DNA of 28,508 bases from Oceanococcus sp041624435. Its GTDB lineage: Bacteria; Pseudomonadota; Gammaproteobacteria; Nevskiales; Oceanococcaceae. Of the stretch, positions 1 through 7,611 are shown piece by piece. Location of the stretch: NCBI GenBank assembly GCA_041624435.1, contig JBFJVB010000029.1:1-28508 (forward strand), written 5' to 3'. The position numbers and the translations under genes were made by a program. Under the pieces are notes generated by a model, which searched no databases, had not been told where the DNA came from, and saw only the letters and a list, made by a program, of their open reading frames with translations. Numbering within the stretch: the first letter of the stretch is position 1; the number at the start of each line of letters is the position of its first letter.

Positions 1-7
1 GGAGTTG

Positions 8-24
8 CAGGCAATTTGTGCCTG
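8..24. repeat. Small inverted repeat at left edge
   Basis: CAGGCA (8-13) and TGCCTG (19-24) form a perfect 6-bp inverted repeat around a 5-nt spacer. It could be the stem of a terminator for a gene lying left of the window, but no T-run follows directly and the left context is missing. Confidence 0.3.
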
Positions 25-80
25 AAATCGGGCGGCTGGTGATGTTTGCCGATGCAACTGATTATTTTGACAATGCCATT

Positions 81-110
81 GGGCCCCATACGGGCCCCAG
101 ATGGGCCCCA
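81..110. repeat. Three direct GGGCCCCA repeats at 11-bp spacing
   Basis: The octamer GGGCCCCA occurs at 81-88, 92-99 and 103-110, separated each time by 3 different bases, so the period is exactly 11 bp, close to one helical turn. Each copy contains the palindrome GGGCCC, so copies can also pair with each other. The array lies about 90 bp upstream of the tRNA-Arg gene, between a TTGACA hexamer (67-72) and an AT-rich TATTTATA (116-123). Its function is unknown; a protein-binding array or a decayed hairpin are both possible. Confidence 0.7.
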
Positions 111-196
111 GTCTCTATTTATAGCGGTGTGCGAATCGCGGCATCGATGCAAAAGAACGCGACAAGCCAAAGTCTAGGCGCTAAAATGCGCGCCAC

Positions 197-273
197 GCGC
201 TCGTAGCTCAGTTGGATAGAGTGTCGGTTTCCGAAACCGAAGGTCGCAGGTTCGATTCCTGCCGGGCGCACCA
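197..273 (+). tRNA. tRNA-Arg (anticodon CCG)
   Basis: A complete 77-nt cloverleaf can be drawn. The acceptor stem is 197-203 with 263-269 (one T-G pair). The D-arm contains GCTCAGTTGGATAGAG. The anticodon stem TCGGT/ACCGA encloses the loop TTCCGAA, giving anticodon CCG, which reads the Arg codon CGG. The T-arm is GCAGG/CCTGC with loop TTCGATT (246-262). The discriminator is A270 and the 3' CCA (271-273) is encoded. No integrase gene or duplicated tRNA 3' end is visible in the window, so there is no sign that this tRNA is an occupied attachment site here. Confidence 0.96.
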
Positions 274-492
274 TTTGTAATTCAAAGTCTGTGGGTTGGT
301 GTCGAGGTGTCCGGTTGGCATGGATGCGATAGGTGCCGGGGTATACACTGCGGGCTTTGCGGTTCATGAAATTTGGGTGCGCTGTGTTGCGCGCCGAGCG
401 AGTGACCATTCTGCCGGGAGAGGCTTTGCGCAGTACTCTCGGCGGGACAAACCCCTTCTGCCGCCATGGGGAGCGGCTCAGTGGTAGTGAAG

Positions 493-984
493 ATGTCTGA
501 AAAACAAACAGCAGCAGTCGATGATCACAGTCATGACAAGGTTTTTGTCGCGACCTTCATGGGAGTATTGGCGGTACTGGTGGGAATCGCCGTGGTGATT
601 GGTTTCATTGCCAATGGGCTGGTAGATGACTACGAGGTGAGTCCGGTGACGCTGGAGAAGATTTCCGAGCGTCTGGCGCCTGTGGGTGAGGTTTACACCG
701 ACGCTTCGCAGGTGCCTGTTCCGGCCAAGCCGGCCGTGGTGGCGGCGCGCAGCACGCAGCAGATCGTGCAGACGGTATGCGGTGCCTGTCACATCTCCGG
801 TGTGCTGGAGGCGCCGATAATCGGCGATCAGGCCACCTGGCGGCAGCGGCAAAAGGCGGCGGGTGGCCTGAAGGGTCTGGTCAGCGCCGCGATTGAAGGA
901 AAGGGGGCGATGCCGGCGCGTGGCGGTGATGCCGGATTGACCGACGAGCAAGTCAGGGCTGCGGTTGAATTGATGTTGAAATAA
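493..984 (+). CDS. Membrane-anchored cytochrome c5-type c-type cytochrome
   Basis: Predicted 163-residue monohaem c-type cytochrome of the cytochrome c5 family, probably a periplasmic electron carrier anchored in the inner membrane. A polar N-terminus is followed by one hydrophobic segment at about residues 17-44 that can serve as an uncleaved anchor. Then comes a linker and a C-terminal haem domain with CGACH at residues 96-100 (two haem thioether cysteines and the proximal His) and Met140 in GAMPARGG as likely distal ligand. An in-frame ATG at 466 exists, but the ATG at 493 gives the family-like N-terminus MSEKQ; neither has a strong Shine-Dalgarno sequence, so the start is the least certain part. 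It stands alone between the tRNA and the TorF gene; its redox partners cannot be read from the context. Confidence 0.85.
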   Translation: MSEKQTAAVDDHSHDKVFVATFMGVLAVLVGIAVVIGFIANGLVDDYEVSPVTLEKISERLAPVGEVYTDASQVPVPAKPAVVAARSTQQIVQTVCGACHISGVLEAPIIGDQATWRQRQKAAGGLKGLVSAAIEGKGAMPARGGDAGLTDEQVRAAVELMLK

Positions 985-1150
985 CCGCGGCCTGCCGGGA
1001 CTGACCCGTCAAAGGCGGTCCGGGCGAAGGCGGGCAGGAGTATTCAGTGATTTTTTGCCCGTTCCGAGTGTACACTGGAGACAGCTGTCGCCGTGCGGGT
1101 GGTGTGCGGCTACTTAAATCACACAAGAAATTCAAGAGGGAATGTAACTG

Positions 1151-1876
1151 ATGAAAACCATGCAGACACTTGTAAGTGGTTTGACCATGGCCACTTTGGG
1201 GCTCGTGTCAACCTTTGCGCACGCAGATAAGTTCGGGGAAATTTCCGGTAACATCGGCATTGCTTCCGAATATGTGTTCCGGGGTTTGCCGAGCAGCGGC
1301 AACGGCGCGCAGGTGTCGGGCGGCCTGGACTGGTCCAAAGACAACTACTACGCCGGTACCTGGATTTCCAATGTCGGCAATGACGCGCTGGGCAACGAAG
1401 TGGACTTTTATGCCGGCGCCACGTTTGGCGATTTTGACATCGGTGCCATTGCCTATCTTTTCCCGGCAGACGCCAATCTGCGTAATTCCAAGCTGCTGGA
1501 AATCTACGGTGGCTACAGCCATGGCCCATTCAGTGGTTACGTCTGGTACGGCGCTGGCGCCTATTCCGATACGGCCGATGATTACATCTATGTCGAAGGT
1601 AATGTCAGCGCGCCGGTCAGCGACAAGGCTGAACTGTCATTTCATCTGGGCTACACGATCTTCCACGGTGATGACTACGGCAACAACAGCCCGGGCGCAA
1701 CCGACGATCAGACCGACCTCGGTATAACGCTGAGCATGGGCGATTTCTGGGTCGGTGTGACCAGCATTCTGGATAACGACACGAACAATGGAGCCAACAA
1801 GCGTCCCCGGATCAACCTCGGTTATTCCTGGAGTTTCGACGACGTCGTGGATCTGAATTTCCGTTCTATGAAATAG
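1151..1876 (+). CDS. TorF/Gcw_chp family putative outer-membrane porin-like protein (copy 1)
   Basis: 241-residue exported protein of the TorF putative porin family (TIGR02001, gcw_chp), whose function is not established. A Sec signal peptide ends near AHA (about residue 25). The mature part shows the family's opening motif SEYVFRG (residues 39-45), alternating aromatic/polar strands as in a small beta-barrel, and a C-terminus rich in beta-strand pattern (NLGYSWSF). The start is supported by AGAGGGA about ten bases upstream. A strong terminator follows directly, so it is probably monocistronic. A paralogue lies at 14967-15680. Assignment to the family is firm; transport activity and substrate are unknown. 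Confidence 0.85.
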   Translation: MKTMQTLVSGLTMATLGLVSTFAHADKFGEISGNIGIASEYVFRGLPSSGNGAQVSGGLDWSKDNYYAGTWISNVGNDALGNEVDFYAGATFGDFDIGAIAYLFPADANLRNSKLLEIYGGYSHGPFSGYVWYGAGAYSDTADDYIYVEGNVSAPVSDKAELSFHLGYTIFHGDDYGNNSPGATDDQTDLGITLSMGDFWVGVTSILDNDTNNGANKRPRINLGYSWSFDDVVDLNFRSMK

Positions 1877-1890
1877 TGTATAATACCCCG

Positions 1891-1914
1891 AAAGGCCCGC
1901 CTCGGCGGGCCTTT
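1891..1914 (+). terminator. Rho-independent terminator after TorF copy 1
   Basis: Perfect 10-bp GC-rich stem AAAGGCCCGC (1891-1900) / GCGGGCCTTT (1905-1914) with loop CTCG, followed by GTTGTTT. It sits 14 bases after the stop codon of the porin-like gene and separates it from the TonB cluster. Confidence 0.85.
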
Positions 1915-1991
1915 GTTGTTTAAGGGTAGGCTGCTTTACCCGGCCGATGGCCTGGTTTGCAGGTGATTTTGAAAAGGATTTTGTGCCGGTT

Positions 1992-2019
1992 CGCTCGGGG
2001 TTCTCCGGGCGAGCCTTTT
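1992..2019 (+). promoter_or_regulatory. Terminator-like hairpin in the leader of the TonB cluster
   Basis: CGCTCGG (1992-1998) can pair with CCGGGCG (2005-2011) through seven base pairs including one T-G, with loop GGTTCT, and the descending arm is followed by AGCCTTTTAG. An alternative stem GCTCG (1993-1997)/CGAGC (2010-2014) overlaps it. The structure ends about 25 bases before the first start codon of the cluster, so it could act as an attenuator or simply be a weak second terminator for the upstream gene. No open reading frame for a leader peptide was recognised. Confidence 0.35.
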
Positions 2020-2042
2020 AGTTAGTTCTGATGGGGACTTCA

Positions 2043-2801
2043 ATGTTCAGATTTCGCAGCCTCGGGGCCGTGGCAATAGCGCTGACGCTGGCAGCACCGG
2101 CGCTGGCAGACACCTTGAATTCGGCCATGCAGCAGCAAAAACGCATGGACGTCGCGGCGAAAAGCTCGCAAAAGCTGATTAACCAGCTGGACGACGATGC
2201 GGAGCGCTTGCAGGCTGAGTACCGTTACACGACTCGTGAAACCGATGGCCTGAAGCGTTACAACGCCCAGCTGGAGCGCCAGATCAATTCGCAGCTGGAG
2301 GAGATGCGTTCCATCCGGTTCCAGCTCGACCAGATCAATGATGTGAGCCGCGAAGTGGTCCCGATGATGCTGCGGATGGTCGACACCCTGTCCCGTTTCA
2401 TCGAGCTGGATCTGCCCTTCCTGCAGGAAGAGCGCTCGATGCGGGTCGAGGCTCTCAAGGAAATCATGGACCGCGCGGACGTCACGACCTCGGAGAAGTA
2501 TCGGCGTATCGTCGAGGCTTATCAGATCGAGATGGAATACGCGCGTACGATCGAGGCTTATCAGGCCGTGCTGGCCGGTTCGAAAGAGCGCACGGTGGAT
2601 TTCCTGCGTGTCGGCCGTGTGGCCTTGATGTACCAGACTCTGGATGGTGAGGAGACCGGCTTTTTCAATACCGAGACCGGCAAGTGGGAAGTGCTCGGCG
2701 GGGCCTATGAAGCGCCGGTGCGCAACGGCCTGCGTATTGCCAAGAAGCAGGCAGCGCCGAATATCCTGATTGTGCCCGTAGCGGCCCCCAAAGATCTGTA
2801 G
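2043..2801 (+). CDS. DUF3450 family periplasmic coiled-coil protein of the TonB2-type cluster
   Basis: 252-residue exported protein of the DUF3450 family. The ATG at 2043 is preferred over the in-frame ATG at 2031 because it starts directly at a signal peptide (MFRFRSLG... cleaved after ALA, about residue 22) and has GGGGA a few bases upstream. The mature N-terminal part, about residues 27-95, is rich in Gln, Glu, Arg and Leu in heptad-like order and probably forms a coiled coil. The C-terminal half is globular. Members of this family sit next to TtpC/ExbB/ExbD/TonB genes in Vibrio and related bacteria, and the same order is seen here. It probably assists the TonB complex in the periplasm; its exact role is not established. 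Its stop is 10 bases before the next gene. Confidence 0.85.
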   Translation: MFRFRSLGAVAIALTLAAPALADTLNSAMQQQKRMDVAAKSSQKLINQLDDDAERLQAEYRYTTRETDGLKRYNAQLERQINSQLEEMRSIRFQLDQINDVSREVVPMMLRMVDTLSRFIELDLPFLQEERSMRVEALKEIMDRADVTTSEKYRRIVEAYQIEMEYARTIEAYQAVLAGSKERTVDFLRVGRVALMYQTLDGEETGFFNTETGKWEVLGGAYEAPVRNGLRIAKKQAAPNILIVPVAAPKDL

Positions 2802-2811
2802 GGTGCAATTG

Positions 2812-4164
2812 ATGAATACCCGTATTTTGATGGCTGCGTTGCTCAGCCTGTTCGCGCTGCAAACCTTCGCCCAGTCTTCGGCTGATCCGCTGATGCAGTT
2901 GCTGCAGGATACGCGCAATGCCCGGGCCAAAGAGCAGGCTGAAAATGCCGAGCGCGAGCGCCGGTTCAAGCAGAATCGCGACCAGCAGGCCAGCCTGCTG
3001 CGCCAGGCCAAGGCCGAGAAGGCGGCGGCTGAACGGCATTCCGAATCGCTGATTGCGAGCTTTGAAAGCAACGAAAAGCAGCTGTCGGAGCTGGAAACCT
3101 CACTGAACTTGAAGATCGGCCAGCTGGGCGAGATGTTCGGGGTGGTGCGGCAGGTGGCGGGCGATCTACGCGGCATCATCGGCGGCTCCTATGTGTCGTC
3201 ACAGCCGGACATGGAAGGCCGCGACGTGTTTCTGGAGGAACTGGGCCGTAGCAAGGAGCTGCCGTCGATCGAAAAGCTGGAACGGCTGTGGTTCGAACTG
3301 CAGCGGGAAATGACCGAAGGTGGTCGCGTGGTGAGCTATAGCGCGCCGACGATCAATCCCGATGGCACTCAAAGCCAGCGCAAAGTGGTCCGGGTGGGCA
3401 CGTTTACCGCCGTCAGCGATGGCAAGTTTCTGATCTATCCGCCGGACACCGACAAGCTGACCGAGCTCAAGCGTCAGCCTCAGGGCCGCTATCTGAGCAT
3501 GGCGCAAGATCTGGAAGGCGCCAGCGCCGGTCCGGTGCGCATGGCTCTGGATCCAACCCGCGGCGCATTGCTGTCCGTCATCGTTCAGGCGCCCAGCCTG
3601 GCCGAGCGGATCAGCCAGGGCGCCGAGATCGGCTATCTGATCATCGTGCTGGGGCTGCTGGGTCTGCTGCTGGCGATCGAGCGTTTCGTGACCCTGTTCT
3701 CCGTGGGGCGCAAGATGCAGGCACAGCGTGGCGCCGCACCGAGTGCCGACAATCCTCTGGGCCGGGTTCTGCTGGCCTATGACAAGGATCCTCATGCTGA
3801 CCTGGAGACCATCGAGTCGCGCCTGGATGAGGCAATCATCAGAGAAACGCCGCAGCTGGAGAAGCGCCTCAGCATCATCAAGATTCTGGCTGCCGTAGCG
3901 CCGCTGATGGGTCTGCTGGGTACCGTGACCGGTATGATCGTGACCTTCCAGGCCATTACCCTGTTTGGCACGGGCGATCCGAAGCTGATGGCGGGCGGGA
4001 TTTCCCAAGCGCTGGTGACCACGGTGCTGGGCCTGGTCGTGGCCATTCCGATGGTATTCCTGCACAGCGTGCTGGCGGCGCGCAGCAAATCGCTGGTGCA
4101 GATCCTGGAAGAAGAGAGTGCCGGGCTGGTTGCCCAGCGTTCTGAGAAAGCCGGTACGGCCTGA
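2812..4164 (+). CDS. ttpC: TtpC-like long MotA/TolQ/ExbB-family protein
   Basis: 450-residue inner-membrane protein of the MotA/TolQ/ExbB proton-channel family in its long form, like TtpC of the Vibrio TonB2 system, which is needed there for TonB2-dependent uptake. It has a signal peptide (to about residue 20), then a charged coiled-coil periplasmic region (about 35-100), a periplasmic domain (to about 265), and the ExbB-type module. The latter has membrane segments at about 272-292, 357-381 and 399-421, with the family's GLLGTVTGM motif at about 367-375. The ATG at 2812 is chosen over a GTG at 2803 because AGGG lies eight bases upstream of it. The stop overlaps the next start by one base (TGATG), indicating translational coupling to exbB. 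Confidence 0.88.
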   Translation: MNTRILMAALLSLFALQTFAQSSADPLMQLLQDTRNARAKEQAENAERERRFKQNRDQQASLLRQAKAEKAAAERHSESLIASFESNEKQLSELETSLNLKIGQLGEMFGVVRQVAGDLRGIIGGSYVSSQPDMEGRDVFLEELGRSKELPSIEKLERLWFELQREMTEGGRVVSYSAPTINPDGTQSQRKVVRVGTFTAVSDGKFLIYPPDTDKLTELKRQPQGRYLSMAQDLEGASAGPVRMALDPTRGALLSVIVQAPSLAERISQGAEIGYLIIVLGLLGLLLAIERFVTLFSVGRKMQAQRGAAPSADNPLGRVLLAYDKDPHADLETIESRLDEAIIRETPQLEKRLSIIKILAAVAPLMGLLGTVTGMIVTFQAITLFGTGDPKLMAGGISQALVTTVLGLVVAIPMVFLHSVLAARSKSLVQILEEESAGLVAQRSEKAGTA

Positions 4165-4685
4165 TGGAGTTTTTCGCGGCAATCCGCGATTTTCTGGAAG
4201 CCGGTGGTGGCGTGCTGTGGATCATCCTGGGCGCGGCGATCTTGCTGTGGTTCTTGATCCTGGAGCGGCTGGCGTACTTTCGTCGGGATCTACCGGCATC
4301 CGCCCAGGAAGTCATCACCAGCTGGCGAGCCCGTAAGGATTACAGCTCCTGACATGCCCGGCAGATCCGGCGCGCCAAGGTGTCTGAAGTCTCCCGGGCG
4401 GCAAACCGGAATATCGCGGCCATCAAGACCATCGTTGCGCTGTGCCCGCTGTTGGGCCTGCTGGGCACGGTGACCGGCATGATTCAGGTGTTCGATGTCA
4501 TGGCGGCACTGGGCACCGGCAATGCCCGGGCCATGGCTTCCGGCATTTTCAAGGCCACGATTCCTACCATGGCGGGCATGGTCGTAGCGCTGTCCGGAAT
4601 CTATTTTGGTACTCATTTCCCTCAGATCGTGCGTCGAGAAACCGACTATCTCAACGACGAGCTGGGTGTGCACGAGAGCAGCTAA
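4164..4685 (+). pseudogene. exbB: ExbB (MotA/TolQ/ExbB proton channel) interrupted by an in-frame TGA
   Basis: The frame encodes a short ExbB of 173 codons, but codon 63 (4350-4352) is TGA. Before it are the N-terminus and first membrane segment (about residues 16-37). After it, in the same frame and without any length change, come the cytoplasmic stretch HARQIRRAKVSEV, the second membrane segment with PLLGLLGTVTGM, and the third segment. Flanking coding quality is identical on both sides. TGA differs by one base from TGG, and a Trp at this place would fit the sequence, so a nonsense point mutation or a base error is the simplest reading. A GTG at 4380 could restart translation, but its AAGG is directly adjacent, too close for a good ribosome site, and a product from there would lack the first membrane segment. 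Neighbours ttpC, exbD and tonB are intact. If the base is right, this TonB complex lacks full-length ExbB unless the stop is read through. Confidence 0.85.
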
Positions 4686-4686
4686 T

Positions 4687-5088
4687 ATGCGACGCAAACA
4701 TCACGGCACCACGGAAGAAGCCGATATTGATATGACGCCGATGCTCGACATCGTCTTCATCATGTTGATCTTTTTCATTGTCACCACCAGCTTCGTCAAG
4801 GAAACCGGCATCGACGTCAGTCGACCCAATGCCAGCACGGCGGAGCGCAAGGAGCGCGGCAATATCCTGATCGCGATCAAGCCCAACGGCGATGTGTGGA
4901 TTGCCAAGCGCAAGATCGAGTTGCGCGCGGTACGCGCCAATGTCGAGCGCCTGCATGCCGAAAACCCGGAAGGGACGGTGGTGATCGTCGCCGATAAGGA
5001 AGCGCAGACGGGCACCCTGGTAGAAGTGATGGATCAGGTACGCCTGGCCGGCGTATACAGCGTCTCCATAGCCGCCCAAACCCCATAG
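4687..5088 (+). CDS. exbD: ExbD-type TonB-system biopolymer transport protein
   Basis: 133-residue ExbD/TolR-family protein, partner of ExbB in the inner-membrane proton motor that energises TonB. It has a short cytoplasmic N-terminus, one membrane segment (about residues 20-37) preceded by the family motif DMTPMLD with the conserved membrane Asp at residue 21, and a periplasmic C-terminal domain. The start ATG lies one base after the exbB stop; in-frame start codons upstream would run into exbB and are not needed. The gene is intact, in contrast to exbB. It ends five bases before tonB. Confidence 0.92.
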   Translation: MRRKHHGTTEEADIDMTPMLDIVFIMLIFFIVTTSFVKETGIDVSRPNASTAERKERGNILIAIKPNGDVWIAKRKIELRAVRANVERLHAENPEGTVVIVADKEAQTGTLVEVMDQVRLAGVYSVSIAAQTP

Positions 5089-5093
5089 CGCCG

Positions 5094-5726
5094 ATGCGCC
5101 GTTATTTCACATCCTTCGTCATGGCGGTTGCCATCGGCCTGTCTCTGTTCTGGTTCATGCACGTGCTGATTACCGGAACTGGCAAGACCGTCGACAAGAC
5201 CGACGATCTGGGCGGTATCGATTTTGTCCGCCTCAAGCGCGATGAAAGCCTGGACACCCGCAGCCGTGAGGTGCCGAAGAAACCACCGCCACCGAAGAAG
5301 CCGCCACCGCCGCCCAAGTTGCAGACGGCGCAGGTGAACAAACCGAATCCACAGCCCCAGCGGATGAACATTCCCAACGTCAAACTGCCGGTCAGTACAG
5401 GCAGCGGGCCGTTCATGGGCAGTTATTCGAAAGCCTCGGATTTCACCGGCGACGGGGAACTCATTCCCCTGGTTCGCATCGCGCCGCAGTATCCGCGTAA
5501 TGCGGCGCGAGACGGGATCGAAGGTTGGGTGAAACTGGAATTCACCATCAACAAGGACGGTACGGTCAGCGATCCCAAAGTGCTGGAATCCCAGCCACGC
5601 CGCGTATTCGACTCCGCCGCCCGCCGGGCCATCATGAAATGGAAATTCAAGCCGCGAGTGGTCGATGGCAAGCCGGTGGCGCACAACGGCGTCCAGACCA
5701 TTGAGTTCAAGATGGGGGCCGAATGA
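5094..5726 (+). CDS. tonB: TonB family energy transducer
   Basis: 210-residue TonB. It has an N-terminal signal anchor (about residues 5-27), a proline/lysine-rich periplasmic spacer (KKPPPPKKPPPPP, about 61-75), and a C-terminal TonB_C domain (about 124-208) with the APQYPRNAARDGIEGWV pattern and the final beta-strand. TonB contacts outer-membrane receptors and passes on energy from ExbB/ExbD. The short spacer and the neighbours match the TonB2 type of Vibrio. No clear Shine-Dalgarno is visible, so translation is probably coupled to exbD. Its stop overlaps the next start (ATGA). No TonB-dependent receptor gene lies in the window, so the substrate is unknown. Confidence 0.93.
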   Translation: MRRYFTSFVMAVAIGLSLFWFMHVLITGTGKTVDKTDDLGGIDFVRLKRDESLDTRSREVPKKPPPPKKPPPPPKLQTAQVNKPNPQPQRMNIPNVKLPVSTGSGPFMGSYSKASDFTGDGELIPLVRIAPQYPRNAARDGIEGWVKLEFTINKDGTVSDPKVLESQPRRVFDSAARRAIMKWKFKPRVVDGKPVAHNGVQTIEFKMGAE

Positions 5727-6934
5727 TGAAGCGATTGCTCATTACCGCGTTGGCTGCGCTCGCCTGCCTGGTGAGCCTGGGGGCCAGCGCCCAGACCCTG
5801 TCGGAAATCACCTATAAGCGGCTGACCAAGATTCACGAGTTGATTGGTGAAGAGAACTATGTCGAAAGCCTGAACCGGCTCGACAAACTGGTGCCTTCGG
5901 TCAAGCGCAACGCCTATGAATACGCCATGGTGCTGCAAACCTATGGCTTTGTCTGGGCCCAGAAAGGCGATTACGGCAAGGCGGCCGGTTACTTTCAGCA
6001 GGCCATCGATCTGGGCGCCCTGCCGGACGCCCAGGTCGAGAACATGAAGTACAACCTCGGCCAGTTTCATGTGGCCGTGGAAGAGTATCGGGAAGGAATC
6101 CAGGTTCTCACCGACTATATGCGCACGGCGAAAAACCCGGTGCCGCCGCAGGCCCGCGTGCTGCTGGCCACGGCTTACGCGCAAACCAATCAGTTTCGCA
6201 AAGCCCTGCCGCCCCTGAGTCAGGCGATCAAGGAGTCCAGCGATCCGCAGGAGTCCTGGTTTCAGCTCAAGCTGGCGATGCACTATGAGCTGAAGGATTA
6301 CCCCAACAGCGCCCGCACTCTGCTGGAAATGGTCGGGCGTTTCCCGCTGAACAAGGAATACTGGAAACAGTTGTCGGGTATTTTCATCCAGCTGCGCAAG
6401 GACGCTGATGCGGTTGCGATCCTGGCTCTGGCCGAGCGCAAAGGGCTGCTGGAGGAGGGCAAGGAACTGCTGAATCTGACCAACCTGTTCCTGTACACCG
6501 ACATCCCGTACAAGGCCGGCAAGATTCTGGATCAGGGTTTGCGCCAGGCCAGGATCGAAAAAACGGCGGACAACTACGAGCTGCTGGCCAATGCCTGGCT
6601 TGGGGCGAAAGAGGCTGATCGTGCGATCGAGGCTCTGGAGCAGGCGAGCAAGCGCACCAAGGACGGTGAAGTGGTGCTCCGCCTGGCCTATCTGTATGTG
6701 GAAAAGGAAGCCTGGCAGAAGGTCATTCCGACCCTGGAAAAGGCCCGTGCCCTCGGTGTGAAAAAGCCCGGCGATACGGCCTTGCTTCAGGGTATCGCCG
6801 CGACCGAACTCGGCTCCCATGAGGAAGCCATCAAGGCTTTTGGCGTGGCGATGAAGTACGAAGATACGCGCAAGCAGGCCGCCGCATGGCGTCAGCATGC
6901 ATTGAGTCAGCAAGCAGAGGCAGGCAAATCCTGA
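5723..6934 (+). CDS. TPR-repeat periplasmic protein of the TonB2-type cluster
   Basis: 403-residue exported protein with a signal peptide (cleavage near ASA, about residue 23) followed by alpha-helical tetratricopeptide-type repeats over most of the length. Recognisable repeat helices include YGKAAGYFQQAIDLG, FRKALPPLSQAIKE and ADRAIEALEQASKR. It overlaps tonB by four bases (ATGA), so it is translationally coupled. The same kind of gene closes TonB2 clusters in Vibrio. It is likely a scaffold or partner for the TonB complex or its receptors; a specific function cannot be given. Confidence 0.85.
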   Translation: MMKRLLITALAALACLVSLGASAQTLSEITYKRLTKIHELIGEENYVESLNRLDKLVPSVKRNAYEYAMVLQTYGFVWAQKGDYGKAAGYFQQAIDLGALPDAQVENMKYNLGQFHVAVEEYREGIQVLTDYMRTAKNPVPPQARVLLATAYAQTNQFRKALPPLSQAIKESSDPQESWFQLKLAMHYELKDYPNSARTLLEMVGRFPLNKEYWKQLSGIFIQLRKDADAVAILALAERKGLLEEGKELLNLTNLFLYTDIPYKAGKILDQGLRQARIEKTADNYELLANAWLGAKEADRAIEALEQASKRTKDGEVVLRLAYLYVEKEAWQKVIPTLEKARALGVKKPGDTALLQGIAATELGSHEEAIKAFGVAMKYEDTRKQAAAWRQHALSQQAEAGKS

Positions 6935-6968
6935 GAGCCCGCCGGATGGACCCGGCCGGGCAGTGATC

Positions 6969-7607
6969 ATGTGGGAATACGCGCTCGACATTTTCATAAC
7001 GTTTTTCGTGGTGATCGATCCAATCGGTTTGGCCCCGGTGTTTCTGGGCTTGACCACCGGCGCCAGCCCCGAATACCGGCGCCGCATGGCCTTGCACGGC
7101 ACCCTGATCGGCGCCGGTATTCTGGTCGGGTTTGCGGCCCTGGGTCAGGTGCTGCTGGACGCCATGGGCATTTCCCTGCCCGCGCTGCGGATCGCTGGCG
7201 GTATCCTGCTGTTTCTGATCGCCATTGACATGTTGTTTGCACGGCAATCCGGTTTACGTTCCACCACCGAAAGTGAAACGGAAGAAGCCCATTTTCGCCA
7301 CGATATTTCGGTATTCCCGCTGGCGATTCCTCTGCTGGCCGGTCCCGGCGCCATCACCACGGTGCTGTTACTGGTCAGTGAAGCGAAAGGAGACTGGGTG
7401 CAGATCGGTGTGGGTATCTCGCTGATGTTGAGCGTGGTGGGCCTGGCCCTGGTGGCCCTGCTGGCGGCAGGCACTCTGACCCGTCTGCTGGGGGAGATTG
7501 GTGCCAATGTGATCAGCCGGGTCCTGGGCGTGATCCTGTCCGCTTTGGCGGTTCAATTTGTAATCACCGGGCTATCAGCCCTGGGAATGGTCGGAAATGG
7601 GGCGTGA
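6969..7607 (+). CDS. MarC family integral membrane protein
   Basis: 212-residue polytopic inner-membrane protein of the MarC family (UPF0056) with about six hydrophobic segments and the family's opening FFVVIDPIGLAPVF. The family name comes from the E. coli mar region, but a role in antibiotic resistance is not supported for MarC and the true function is unknown. The ATG at 6969 is preferred; an in-frame GTG at 6963 would add two residues. It lies 34 bases after the TPR gene and ends 4 bases before the next start, so it bridges the TonB cluster and the peptidase/opp genes. Confidence 0.88.
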   Translation: MWEYALDIFITFFVVIDPIGLAPVFLGLTTGASPEYRRRMALHGTLIGAGILVGFAALGQVLLDAMGISLPALRIAGGILLFLIAIDMLFARQSGLRSTTESETEEAHFRHDISVFPLAIPLLAGPGAITTVLLLVSEAKGDWVQIGVGISLMLSVVGLALVALLAAGTLTRLLGEIGANVISRVLGVILSALAVQFVITGLSALGMVGNGA

Positions 7608-7611
7608 AAAC

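Noticed and set aside
67..72. Perfect TTGACA as -35 of a normal sigma-70 promoter for the tRNA
   Set aside because: No acceptable -10 hexamer lies 16-18 bases downstream; the region there is GGGCCCC repeats.
197..273. tRNA gene as an integration site of a mobile island
   Set aside because: No integrase, no duplicated tRNA 3' end and no change in gene character downstream were seen.
4350..4352. Selenocysteine insertion at the exbB TGA
   Set aside because: ExbB proteins are not selenoproteins, the position is a loop residue where Trp would fit, and I could not draw a convincing bacterial SECIS hairpin just downstream.
6969..7607. MarC as an antibiotic resistance gene
   Set aside because: The family name is historical; membership does not indicate drug resistance and nothing in the context does.
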